From positions 1 through 27,018 of the forward strand of contig CAZCAI010000057.1 in the NCBI GenBank assembly GCA_964496595.1: DNA of 27,018 nucleotides, read 5' to 3'. Numbering within the stretch: position 1 is the stretch's first letter; the number at the start of each line of letters is the position of its first letter. The notes under the pieces were generated by a model that saw only the letters and a program-made list of their open reading frames with translations, searched no databases and was not told the origin of the DNA. Source of the stretch: JAAAOZ01 sp964496595. Lineage in GTDB: Bacteria > Chloroflexota > Anaerolineae > B4-G1 > SLSP01. Of the stretch, positions 14,218-21,857 are shown in pieces. The translations under genes were made by a program, and so were the position numbers.

Positions 14218-17200
14218 ATGACATTTCCCTTTGTACATTGGTTATTGCCGTTACTCTCGTGGGTGATTGCCATCGTCGAATTTGGCACGGCGCTCTACGT
14301 GTTGCTCCTCAACGCCAGGCATCGTGCTAATCGGATCGTGAGCGCGCTGCTGTTGATCCTCTCGCTGAACAGCTTCGGCATCGGGCAATTCATTGCCGCG
14401 CTGAACACGGCTCAGGCCATGATGCCCACGCTGCTGTTGACCGCCGTATCGCCCATGGCGGCGCCGATGTTGTTCCTCACCGCCGGGGTGCTGTTGAAGC
14501 GGCCCCGGTTTCAAGATCGCGGGCTATGGCGCTGGATCAGATGGCCGGTCTATGGCGCGCTCTTCTTCCCGCTGCTTCTCACGCTGGTCGATTGGCGCTT
14601 CGGCGCCCAATTGTGGTATCTCGGCCCAGATCCCGACACGTATACCGGCGGATTCTTGCCCCTGGCCCAATACACATCGCGGGGTGTGGGGACGTTCATT
14701 CGCCTTGTATATCTCGATCTCTTTCCTTTGTTGACGGTGGGCCTGTTACTCTGCGTCGTCCTCCGCCGGTCTGCATACGACGATGATCCGTTGTCCTACA
14801 AATTAGCGTCGGTGTTGCTCGGCGCCCAAGTTTTGGCCATCGGTGCGCTGGTGGGCGGATTGCGGATCTTATCCCCTGAATTCTCCCTCCTCCTGGCGAA
14901 TGTGATCTTCACCGCGACTTATGTCTATGTCACCTTCTGGCAGATGGTCTCCGAGCGCCGCTTACAGCAGTGGCAATTGCAGGCCCGCTTGCCGTTGTTG
15001 GTCTTGGCCGTCACGTTGCCCGTCATCGTGGGCGGATTGACCTTTTTGACGATGCAGGCCAGTATGGTGCTGGGGTATGTCGCGCAGGAGTACAGTGTGC
15101 CGGGGCTGATGCAGGTGCGACGTCAATTCGAGTATTTCGCCTGGATCGTGGGCGGCGTCGGTGTGGGCCTGACGCTATTTCTCACCTGGTTGACTGCCCG
15201 GCAAGCGCTCAAGCCCATCGCCAATTTGACCGAGACCGTCACCGCCATCACCGCCGGGGATTTGGAGCGCGTGGCGCCGGTGGCGAGCGACGATGAGATC
15301 GGTCGGTTGGCCGAAGCCTTCAACACGATGACGGCCCGCTTGCGCGAGACCATCGCCTCGCTGGAGGCGCGCGTCGCCGAGCGGACGCGCGAGCTGGAGA
15401 CCGCGCTCGCGGAAACCGAGGCGCTCTATCGCACCAGCCGCGCGCTCATCACCTTTGATGATCCTGCCGAGACCTTGGAGCGAATCGTCGATGTGATCGC
15501 CGATGTCCTGCCTGCCCCTTACGTTTCCCTGGTCACCTTCGATGTGACGGAGCGCCGGGTCTTGCATTCGATCCGTGGCGGTTCGGGCCGGGAGAGCGTC
15601 CCGCGCCCGACCTTTGAGGAGCTACAAATCGGCTTGGCCGGCTGGGCCATCCGCGAGCAGCAGGTAGTGCTTTCTCCTAGAGACAGGCCAGATCTGCGCG
15701 AAAGTTCAGAGTTGCAGGCGCGCCGCGCGAAGTTTGGCGCCGGTGACATCATCGTGGCGCCGATGGCGTATCGCGATAGGATGGTCGGTACCATCACGGC
15801 CATTAATCGCGTCGATGATCCGAGCTACACTCAACATGAAGCGACTCTTCTGAGCGCCATCGCCAAGCAGGTGGCCGCCGCCGTGGATAACGCCCGCCTC
15901 TTCGAGCAGACCCAATCTGCCCTTAACGAGATGCGCGCGCTCTATCAGGTCGCGCAAGCCATGATTACCTTGGGCGATTTAGAGGAGCTGCTGCGCGCCG
16001 TGGTCGCGGCCATCGCCGAGGCGCTGCCGGCCGCTGGTGTGCTGTTGGTCGCCTTCGATTTGGAGGCGCAGCAGGTGTTGAATTACGTGGGCACAGACTC
16101 CTCCTTGGTTCCAGAGAAGCCCGATGATTTCAACAAGCTCTGGGAGGGGTTGAGCGGGTGGGTATTGCGCGCAAGGAAGCCGGCGCTTTCGCCCAAGGGC
16201 CGGCCCGATCCTCGCGAAAGCGCGGCCGTGCGCCAGGATCGCATTCGCAATCGCTGCGGCGCTATCATCGTCGTGCCGCTCCAATACCGCGATAAGCTGG
16301 TCGGGACGATCACGGCCCTCAACTACATCGATCAGCCGGACTTTACCGCGCGCGACGTCGATTTGATGATGGCGATGGCTAATCAGGCCGCGATTGCCGT
16401 GGAGAATGCGTGGCTCTTCGACCGCACGCAGGCCGCCTTGGCGGAGACCCAGGCCCTCTACCGCGTCAGCCGCTCGCTGGTGGGGTTTGAGGATCTGCGC
16501 GAACTGTTGCGCGTGGTCGTGAACGCGGTGGCGGCGGCGTTATCCGCCAGTTGGGTGGCCATCATCACCTTCGATGTGGTAGAGCGGCGCGTCGAGCAAC
16601 TTGTGCAAGGCGGCCCCTACCTCCCCCCGCCCTACACGCTCGATTTTGAGGAGTTGTGGGAGGGGTTGACGGGGTGGGTGATCCGCGAGGGGAAACCGGC
16701 GATCTCGCCCAAAGGCCAACCCGATCCCCGCGAGAGCGAGTTGGTGCGCCGGCATCGGGTGGAGCGCGGCGCGGGCAGCATGATCGTGGCGCCGCTGCGT
16801 TATCGCGGGAAGATATTGGGCACGATCACGGTGATGAACGAGCCGCATAAGCGCGACTTCAACGCGCATGATGTGGACCTGTTGACGACGATGGCTAATC
16901 AGACGGCGGCGGCGTTGGACAACGCCCGGCTCTTCGCACAGACACAATCGACGCTGGCTCGCACTGAGGCCTTGTATCAGGTGGCGCGCTCGCTGATCGC
17001 GCTGGAGAATCTGCCGACGATGTTGCATATCGTGGCGGAGCAGGTCGCCGAGGCGTTGCCCGCGGATCGTGTGTTGCTGATCACCTTGGATTTTGAGCAG
17101 CGCCGAGTGACCGAGTTCGTCACCGGCGGCGCCGGCGAGAAGATCCCCCAAGTTCCCTACGAGGAATTGATGGCAGGCTTGACCGGGTGGGTGGTGCAGG

Positions 17201-18561
17201 AAAGACGCCCGGCGCTCTCCTCCGATCCGGTCGACCCCCGCGAGGGTGATGCCGCGCAGCAGCGGCGGGCCGAAACGCAATCGGGCGCGATTCTCGTGGC
17301 GCCGTTACTCTATCGCGGCGAGGTGCTGGGCACGCTGACGGCCATCAATCGCCCCGATCAACCCGACTTCACCGAGCGCGATGTCGACTTGATGATGGCG
17401 CTGGCTAACCAGGCCGCCGTCGCCATCGAGAATGCGCGGTTGGTGCGCGGGCTGGAGGCTAAGGTGGCGGCGCGCACCGCCGAGATCCGCGCCGAGCAGG
17501 AAAAGAGCGAGATCATCCTGCGCAGCGTGGGCGATGCTATCGCGATGGTGGATCGCGGGATGCGGGTGCAGTTTGCCAACGCGGCGTTTCTCTCCTTGAC
17601 CGGCTACGCGGAGGCGGAAGCGTTGGGCCGGGTGCTGCGGAATTTGGTCGGTGAGGGCGTCCAGTCGGAGAAACAACGCCATGTGCTGCGTCGCGTCCTC
17701 CATGAGGGCGAGGTCTGGCATGGGGATATGACGCTGCGCCGCAAGGATGGCCGCACCTATGAGGCGGCGGTGACGATTGCGCCGATCTATGACGCGCAGC
17801 ATGCGGTGGTGGGCTTTGTCACCAGTCACCGCGATGTCACGCAACACCGGAAGTTGGAGCGCGCGCGCAGCCAGTTCATCACGAATGTCTCGCATCAATT
17901 GCGCACGCCCGTGACGACGATCAAGTTATATCTCGAGTTGGCGCAGCGCTGTGAGATGAGCCGGAAAGTCGCGCGGTATATGGATCACGCGGAGCAAGAG
18001 GTGGCCCAATTGGTGCACTTGATCGAGGACATTTTGACCATCACGGCGTTGGATAGCGGCAAAGCGGTCACCACGTGGGCGCCGGTTTCGCCCGGCGAGT
18101 TGGTCAGATCGCTGCTGGCTCGCTATCAGGAGCGCGCGGACGCGGCGGGGGTCACATTGGAGTGCGTTCCGCTGCCGGATGATCTGCCGTCCATCAGCGG
18201 CGACCCCGTGCGCTTGACGCAGATGATGGCCGAGTTGGTCGAAAATGCGATCACCTTCACGCCGGCCGGCGGCGGCGTCGCTTTGCGAGTAGCCGCGCGC
18301 GAGCGGGAAGGGCGGCGTTGGATGACGATGTCCGTGGAGGACACCGGCCCCGGCCTGACGCAGCCGGAGCGCGAGAAACTCTTCGAGCGCTTCTTCCGCG
18401 GGCGTTTGGCGGAGGCGGGGGACATTCCCGGCACAGGCTTGGGCCTGTGCATCGCCGATGAGGTCGCGCGCGCCCACGGCGGCGAGATCACCGTCGAAAG
18501 CGAGGTGGGCGTCGGCGCGACCTTCACCGTGTGGCTGGCGCCGTTCCTGTCAGCCTCGTAA
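14218..18561 (+). CDS. Multi-sensor membrane histidine kinase (7TM-like, HAMP, 4x GAF, PAS, HisKA, HATPase_c)
   Basis: This 1447-residue sensor kinase starts with about seven membrane helices (residues 5-245) like the 7TM histidine-kinase sensor region. A second pair of helices (about 257-280 and 300-325) brackets a short external loop. A HAMP domain (about 326-380) and a short coiled coil follow. Then come four homologous GAF modules starting near residues 400, 574, 745 and 918 with a period of about 172, each with an S-P-(K/R)-x-R/Q-P-D-P/L-R-E-S-like loop. A PAS domain lies at about 1095-1205. The kinase core has an H-box S-H-Q-L-R-T-P (His1226), an N-box E-N-A (Asn1343), a G1 box D-T-G-P-G (1375-1379) and a G2 box G-T-G-L-G-L (1405-1410), so it should be active. 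No receiver domain or response regulator is adjacent. The start has only a weak ribosome site (GTAGGG). The signals are unknown. Confidence 0.92.
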   Translation: MTFPFVHWLLPLLSWVIAIVEFGTALYVLLLNARHRANRIVSALLLILSLNSFGIGQFIAALNTAQAMMPTLLLTAVSPMAAPMLFLTAGVLLKRPRFQDRGLWRWIRWPVYGALFFPLLLTLVDWRFGAQLWYLGPDPDTYTGGFLPLAQYTSRGVGTFIRLVYLDLFPLLTVGLLLCVVLRRSAYDDDPLSYKLASVLLGAQVLAIGALVGGLRILSPEFSLLLANVIFTATYVYVTFWQMVSERRLQQWQLQARLPLLVLAVTLPVIVGGLTFLTMQASMVLGYVAQEYSVPGLMQVRRQFEYFAWIVGGVGVGLTLFLTWLTARQALKPIANLTETVTAITAGDLERVAPVASDDEIGRLAEAFNTMTARLRETIASLEARVAERTRELETALAETEALYRTSRALITFDDPAETLERIVDVIADVLPAPYVSLVTFDVTERRVLHSIRGGSGRESVPRPTFEELQIGLAGWAIREQQVVLSPRDRPDLRESSELQARRAKFGAGDIIVAPMAYRDRMVGTITAINRVDDPSYTQHEATLLSAIAKQVAAAVDNARLFEQTQSALNEMRALYQVAQAMITLGDLEELLRAVVAAIAEALPAAGVLLVAFDLEAQQVLNYVGTDSSLVPEKPDDFNKLWEGLSGWVLRARKPALSPKGRPDPRESAAVRQDRIRNRCGAIIVVPLQYRDKLVGTITALNYIDQPDFTARDVDLMMAMANQAAIAVENAWLFDRTQAALAETQALYRVSRSLVGFEDLRELLRVVVNAVAAALSASWVAIITFDVVERRVEQLVQGGPYLPPPYTLDFEELWEGLTGWVIREGKPAISPKGQPDPRESELVRRHRVERGAGSMIVAPLRYRGKILGTITVMNEPHKRDFNAHDVDLLTTMANQTAAALDNARLFAQTQSTLARTEALYQVARSLIALENLPTMLHIVAEQVAEALPADRVLLITLDFEQRRVTEFVTGGAGEKIPQVPYEELMAGLTGWVVQERRPALSSDPVDPREGDAAQQRRAETQSGAILVAPLLYRGEVLGTLTAINRPDQPDFTERDVDLMMALANQAAVAIENARLVRGLEAKVAARTAEIRAEQEKSEIILRSVGDAIAMVDRGMRVQFANAAFLSLTGYAEAEALGRVLRNLVGEGVQSEKQRHVLRRVLHEGEVWHGDMTLRRKDGRTYEAAVTIAPIYDAQHAVVGFVTSHRDVTQHRKLERARSQFITNVSHQLRTPVTTIKLYLELAQRCEMSRKVARYMDHAEQEVAQLVHLIEDILTITALDSGKAVTTWAPVSPGELVRSLLARYQERADAAGVTLECVPLPDDLPSISGDPVRLTQMMAELVENAITFTPAGGGVALRVAAREREGRRWMTMSVEDTGPGLTQPEREKLFERFFRGRLAEAGDIPGTGLGLCIADEVARAHGGEITVESEVGVGATFTVWLAPFLSAS

Positions 18562-18594
18562 TAGAAACGTAGGTTGGGATGATTTTCCGACCTA

Positions 18595-19017
18595 TCAGTA
18601 GAGCTTGAGCTTAGGCGTTACCTCCCAGTCTTCGATCTCCAATTCCACAATCCGCCGGAATTCCCTCGTGTTATGGGTGACCAGAATGCATTCCCGCGAT
18701 ACTGCAATGGACGCGATGAGCAAATCATTGGGGCCGATCAGTTGTCCCGCTTTTTTCAATCTGGCTCGGATGCGCCCGTATACTTCAGCAGCCTGGTCGT
18801 CAAAGGGCAGTGAAACAAAGCGATCTAAAAACGCTTGTTGTTTTTCAAGGTTCGCCAGAGGATATCGACTGTTCTGCGCTCCATAAAAAAGCTCCGCTTT
18901 GACCACGGAGCAGACAACGATCTCGTGTGGATGGGTAGATTCAATGTGGCGCCGGATGGCCTCGGACGTACCGTTTAAGTAGTGAATGCAGGTATTGGTA
19001 TCAAGTAAATATGTCAT
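18595..19017 (-). CDS. vapC: VapC-type PIN-domain toxin
   Basis: This 140-residue PIN-domain ribonuclease is the toxin of a type II pair; VapC enzymes cleave RNA (often tRNA or rRNA) with Mg2+. The acidic site is visible: Asp6 (L-L-D-T-N), Glu42 (V-K-A-E-L), Asp98 (G-P-N-D-L-L-I-A) and the T-H-N-T-R-E-F segment with Asn116 and Glu119. All key positions are present, so it should be active. Its start overlaps the antitoxin end by 4 bases (ATGA), the usual coupled order with the antitoxin first. It converges with the histidine kinase gene. Confidence 0.92.
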   Translation of the reverse strand: MTYLLDTNTCIHYLNGTSEAIRRHIESTHPHEIVVCSVVKAELFYGAQNSRYPLANLEKQQAFLDRFVSLPFDDQAAEVYGRIRARLKKAGQLIGPNDLLIASIAVSRECILVTHNTREFRRIVELEIEDWEVTPKLKLY

Positions 19018-19274
19018 TGGATGGGGGCGCGGATTTCATAAGTTCCTTGATCTCCGCGCTCTATGGGATCGGAGGCCAATGATCCATACGTGGCCTCAAT
19101 AAAGTTATGCCATTCCTGTATCGCGTCATCAGGAGATTTTGAAGAGTGGGGGATGATGTCTCGGTGTTGGGCAGGGGATGTTTGTTCGAAAGCTTGGATG
19201 ATGCGAAAGAGAATATCAAGGTAGCTCTCCTGGACTCTATCGATCTCTTTTTTTAGGCGTTCTCTTGTGACCAT
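19014..19274 (-). CDS. VapB-type antitoxin
   Basis: This 86-residue protein lies directly upstream of and overlaps vapC by 4 bases. The N-terminal half is a charged helical region (R-E-R-L-K-K-E-I-D-R-V). The C-terminal half has Y-G-S-L-A-S-D-P-I-E-R-G, very similar to the toxin-binding tail of a VapB class common in cyanobacteria and Chloroflexota. No classic AbrB or RHH fold is obvious by eye, so the DNA-binding type is unclear. AAGGAG lies 10 bases before the ATG. It should neutralise VapC and probably represses its own promoter. Confidence 0.8.
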   Translation of the reverse strand: MVTRERLKKEIDRVQESYLDILFRIIQAFEQTSPAQHRDIIPHSSKSPDDAIQEWHNFIEATYGSLASDPIERGDQGTYEIRAPIQ

Positions 19275-19296
19275 GGTTCCATAACTCCTTCATCAC

Positions 19297-19368
19297 ACTT
19301 CATGTAGTTGTCTCCCGGCTTGATTTTAAGGCATGCAATATCGCCACTTTTATTTTACCACATGAAGT
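19297..19368 (-). promoter_or_regulatory. Inverted repeat in the vapBC promoter region; possible operator
   Basis: ACTTCATGT (19297-19305) and ACATGAAGT (19360-19368) form a perfect 9-base inverted repeat with a 54-base spacer. The A/T-rich DNA between the arms has a minus-strand TAAAAT box (19331-19326 region) ahead of the antitoxin. This is a reasonable autoregulatory operator arrangement; the assignment is inference. Confidence 0.4.
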
Positions 19369-19438
19369 CTCACTTTAGAATTTGAAGCATCCTGTTCGAG
19401 ATGTGTGTGCAGGTTAAGATCCTTTACCTATCGTATGG

Positions 19439-19444
19439 TATAAT
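19439..19444 (+). promoter_or_regulatory. Perfect -10 box placed for a leaderless transcript
   Basis: TATAAT (19439-19444) ends 7 bases before the ATG at 19452, so transcription would begin at or next to that start codon. No Shine-Dalgarno site precedes either this ATG or the one at 19443. No good -35 box is present. The arrangement resembles leaderless genes in Deinococcus. Confidence 0.45.
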
Positions 19445-19451
19445 GCCCAAT

Positions 19452-20471
19452 ATGCGAAAGAAAAGTGTCCAGATCATCATAGCCTTACTCATCAGCGCGA
19501 TTGGACTGGTGATTGCCCTGCGCGGCGTGAACCTGACCGAGATCGGTGCGGCATTGCGCGAGGTCCGTTGGCCTTGGGTCGTGCTGGGCGTAGGATGTAT
19601 GGCCCTCAGCTTCTGGTTTCGCGCCTACCGGTGGCGCATTCTGTTGGATGACCAGCTCTCGGTGTTGGAGGCCTTCGGGCTGATCAACATCGGCTATCTG
19701 ATCAGCGGGATTTTGCCCCTGCGGGCCGGCGATCCCGCGCGCGGCGTGGCGGCCGGGATGCGCACGCCGGTCTCCGTGATGGCCGCGCTTTCGACGGTCG
19801 TCATCGAGCGCACGTTGGATCTGCTCACGGTGGCGATCTTTCTGGTGCTCACCTTGCCCTTTATTGCTGTCGGGGATTCGGTCGTCGCGGGCCTGGCGAG
19901 CGGCGGCGCGGCGTTGGCCTTGCTCGTGGTATTGATCCTGATGGCCCGGTTTCCAGAAGCGACAGAGTCGTTTGCGCGCGCGATCCTGACGCGCTTGCCC
20001 CTCGGCGATCCAGAGCGCTGGCTCGCGCCGCTGCGCGACATCTTAGGGGGATTGCAGGTGCTGCGCTCCCCGCGCAAGGGCCTCGGCCTGCTGGGCTTCT
20101 CGGCGGCGATTTGGGGGATGGTCGTCGTCTATTACATCGTGCTGCAACACGCGCTTCTCTTCGAGGCGATGCCGCCCGCGCCGTTGCTGACTGCGTTGAC
20201 CGTCACCTGGGCCACCGCGCTGGGGATGGCCGTCCCCAGCCAGGGGGGGATCGGCGGCTATCACGCGGCCGCCCGCTGGGCCTTGTCGCTCTTCGGTGTG
20301 GGAGGCGCCTTGGCCGCGACCTATGGCCTGCTCGCCCACGCGATCTCTTATCTCTTAGGCATGATCTTGGGCGCTATCGCCTTGATGGTCTGGGGCATTT
20401 CGATTCGGGATCTCAGCGCGCGGAGTCAGGCGGTGGTTGAAAAGGAAACTACCAACCCTTGCGAAGGTTAA
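19452..20471 (+). CDS. AglD/LPG-synthase-type integral membrane protein (UPF0104 family)
   Basis: This protein (339 residues from the chosen ATG) has about eight membrane helices. It carries family motifs F-R-A-Y-R-W-R near the start, I-L-P-L-R-A-G-D-P-A-R after helix 3, V-V-I-E-R-T-L-D-L, and A-V-P-S-Q-G-G-I-G-G-Y. This is the lysylphosphatidylglycerol-synthase TM-region family, which includes archaeal AglD and is linked to lipid-carried sugar transfer or flipping. The soluble aminoacyl transferase domain of MprF is absent. Longer frames from 19401 or 19443 are open, but the TATAAT at 19439-19444 makes 19452 most likely. The last residues (N-P-C-E-G) are encoded by a dispersed repeat. It heads a group with an SDR epimerase and a glycosyltransferase, which suggests an envelope-glycan role. 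Confidence 0.85.
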   Translation: MRKKSVQIIIALLISAIGLVIALRGVNLTEIGAALREVRWPWVVLGVGCMALSFWFRAYRWRILLDDQLSVLEAFGLINIGYLISGILPLRAGDPARGVAAGMRTPVSVMAALSTVVIERTLDLLTVAIFLVLTLPFIAVGDSVVAGLASGGAALALLVVLILMARFPEATESFARAILTRLPLGDPERWLAPLRDILGGLQVLRSPRKGLGLLGFSAAIWGMVVVYYIVLQHALLFEAMPPAPLLTALTVTWATALGMAVPSQGGIGGYHAAARWALSLFGVGGALAATYGLLAHAISYLLGMILGAIALMVWGISIRDLSARSQAVVEKETTNPCEG

Positions 20472-20552
20472 TCGAGGATCTTCTGAGCAGGTCATCTTCC
20501 ACTTCGCAATTATGCTTGGATTTTGAGGTTGTCATGGAACCTTCGCAAGGGT
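20455..20552. repeat. Inverted repeat bridging two genes; same family as 9157-9189
   Basis: ACCCTTGCGAAGGTT (20455-20469) and AACCTTCGCAAGGGT (20538-20552) are perfect 15-base inverted arms with a 68-base spacer. The left arm contains the last codons and the first base of the stop of the AglD-like gene. The right arm ends 18 bases before the epimerase ATG. It may form an intercistronic hairpin. Confidence 0.85.
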
Positions 20553-20570
20553 AGATTAAGGGAGAACGAT

Positions 20571-21602
20571 ATGCACTATTTGATTACAGGCGGGGCGGGA
20601 TTCATCGGCTCCAACTATGCCCAGCGATTGATCGAGCGCGGCGAGCGGGTGACGATTTACGATAACCTCTCCCGCCCCGGCGCGGAGACGAACCTGGCGT
20701 GGCTGCGCGCGACCTTCGATGCGGCGCGCTTCGATTTTGTGGCGGGTGACGTGCGCGACGCCGCGCTGCTCACGGCGACGGCCCGCGACGCGGATGTGAT
20801 CGTCCATCTGGCCTCGCAGGTCGCCGTCACCACCTCGGTGGCGCATCCCCGCCTGGATTTCGAGACCAACGCGCTCGGCACGTTCAACGTGCTGGAGGCG
20901 GCGCGATTCAGTAAAAAGACGCCCGTCGTGCTCTACGCCTCCACCAACAAGGTCTACGGCGGGATGGAATCGCTCGTCATCGAAGAACGAGCGACCCGCT
21001 ACGCTTACCGCGATTATCCCCACGGCATCTCGGAGGATTACCCGCTGGACTTTCACTCGCCCTATGGCTGCTCGAAGGGCGCCGGCGATCAATACGTGCG
21101 CGATTACGCGCGCATCTATCGCCTGCCGACGGTCGTCTTCCGCCAAAGCTGCATCTACGGGCCGCGACAATTCGGCGTCGAGGATCAAGGCTGGGTGGCG
21201 TGGTTCATCATCGCCGCCGTGATGGGCCGCCCGATCACGATCTACGGCGACGGCAAGCAGGTGCGCGATCTGCTCTACGTCGCGGATCTGCTGGACGCCT
21301 ACGATGCCGCCGTCGCGAACATCGATCAGATGGCGGGGCGCATCTACAACGTCGGCGGCGGCCCGGAGAACCAACTCTCCGTCTGGGCCGAGTTCCAGCC
21401 GCTGTTGGAGAATCTGCTCGCCCGCCCGATCCCCGTCGCGCGCGGCCCCTGGCGTCCCGGCGACCAGCGCATCTACGTCTCCGACATTCGCAAAGCGGCG
21501 CGGGATCTGGACTGGCGCCCGCGCATCAGCGTGGAGGAAGGCATCACCCGGCTCTACCAGTGGGTCGTCGCGCATAAAACACTGTTTGAATCATCGAATT
21601 GA
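20571..21602 (+). CDS. NAD-dependent SDR epimerase, CDP-paratose 2-epimerase-like
   Basis: This 343-residue extended SDR has the Rossmann motif G-G-A-G-F-I-G (residues 7-13), a D-N-L-S segment, the A-S-T-N-K-V-Y-G strand with Ser124/Thr125, and the catalytic Y-G-C-S-K (Tyr165, Lys169). Its closest family by motifs is CDP-paratose 2-epimerase (tyvelose synthesis): H-G-I-S-E-D-Y-P-L-D-F-H-S-P-Y-G-C-S-K-G and S-C-I-Y-G-P-R-Q-F-G-V-E-D-Q-G-W-V-A-W-F are hallmarks. The exact sugar nucleotide is not certain; no other CDP-sugar gene is in the window. The frame is open from a TTG at 20523, but that part is repeat DNA; AAGGGAG (20558-20564) fixes the ATG at 20571. Confidence 0.88.
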   Translation: MHYLITGGAGFIGSNYAQRLIERGERVTIYDNLSRPGAETNLAWLRATFDAARFDFVAGDVRDAALLTATARDADVIVHLASQVAVTTSVAHPRLDFETNALGTFNVLEAARFSKKTPVVLYASTNKVYGGMESLVIEERATRYAYRDYPHGISEDYPLDFHSPYGCSKGAGDQYVRDYARIYRLPTVVFRQSCIYGPRQFGVEDQGWVAWFIIAAVMGRPITIYGDGKQVRDLLYVADLLDAYDAAVANIDQMAGRIYNVGGGPENQLSVWAEFQPLLENLLARPIPVARGPWRPGDQRIYVSDIRKAARDLDWRPRISVEEGITRLYQWVVAHKTLFESSN

Positions 21603-21638
21603 TTTTTTCTGATGTGTTACGTTTGGCCCTTATGGGCA

Positions 21639-21815
21639 TTTAGGTGAAGCTCGTAGCCCGCAGATAAATCGCGGGCTAGAAGCTAAAGTCGGCTCGAAGC
21701 CGACTGAAATGGATGATGGTTCCCAGCATTGAGTCGGCTTTTAGCCGACTTCAGCTTTCAGCCGGGTAATTCACTGCCCGGCGAGTCTCTACTCCATAAA
21801 GCTATTTCACCTAAA
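21639..21815. repeat. MITE-like element with terminal inverted repeats and four internal hairpins
   Basis: The ends TTTAGGTGAA (21639-21648) and TTCACCTAAA (21806-21815) are perfect 10-base inverted repeats, both flanked inside by AGCT. Within lie TAGCCCGC/GCGGGCTA (21654-21678), AGTCGGCT/AGCCGACT (21687-21705), a second AGTCGGCT/AGCCGACT (21732-21750) and GCCGGG/CCCGGC (21761-21782). There is no ORF and no clear target duplication. It fills the 255-base gap between epimerase and glycosyltransferase genes. Confidence 0.75.
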
Positions 21816-21857
21816 AATCAACAAGAGCCTTTACATTTTACGCAATACGGAGTTATT

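Noticed and set aside
20523..20570. TTG start for the epimerase
   Set aside because: The extra codons are made of the dispersed palindrome, and a good ribosome site precedes the ATG at 20571.
20556..21575. Minus-strand open frame of about 339 codons opposite the epimerase
   Set aside because: The plus-strand frame has clear SDR motifs and a good ribosome site; the opposite translation has no recognisable domain.
21729..21857. Extended N-terminus of the glycosyltransferase
   Set aside because: These codons lie in and after the MITE-like repeat; the family fold begins at the ATG at 21858.
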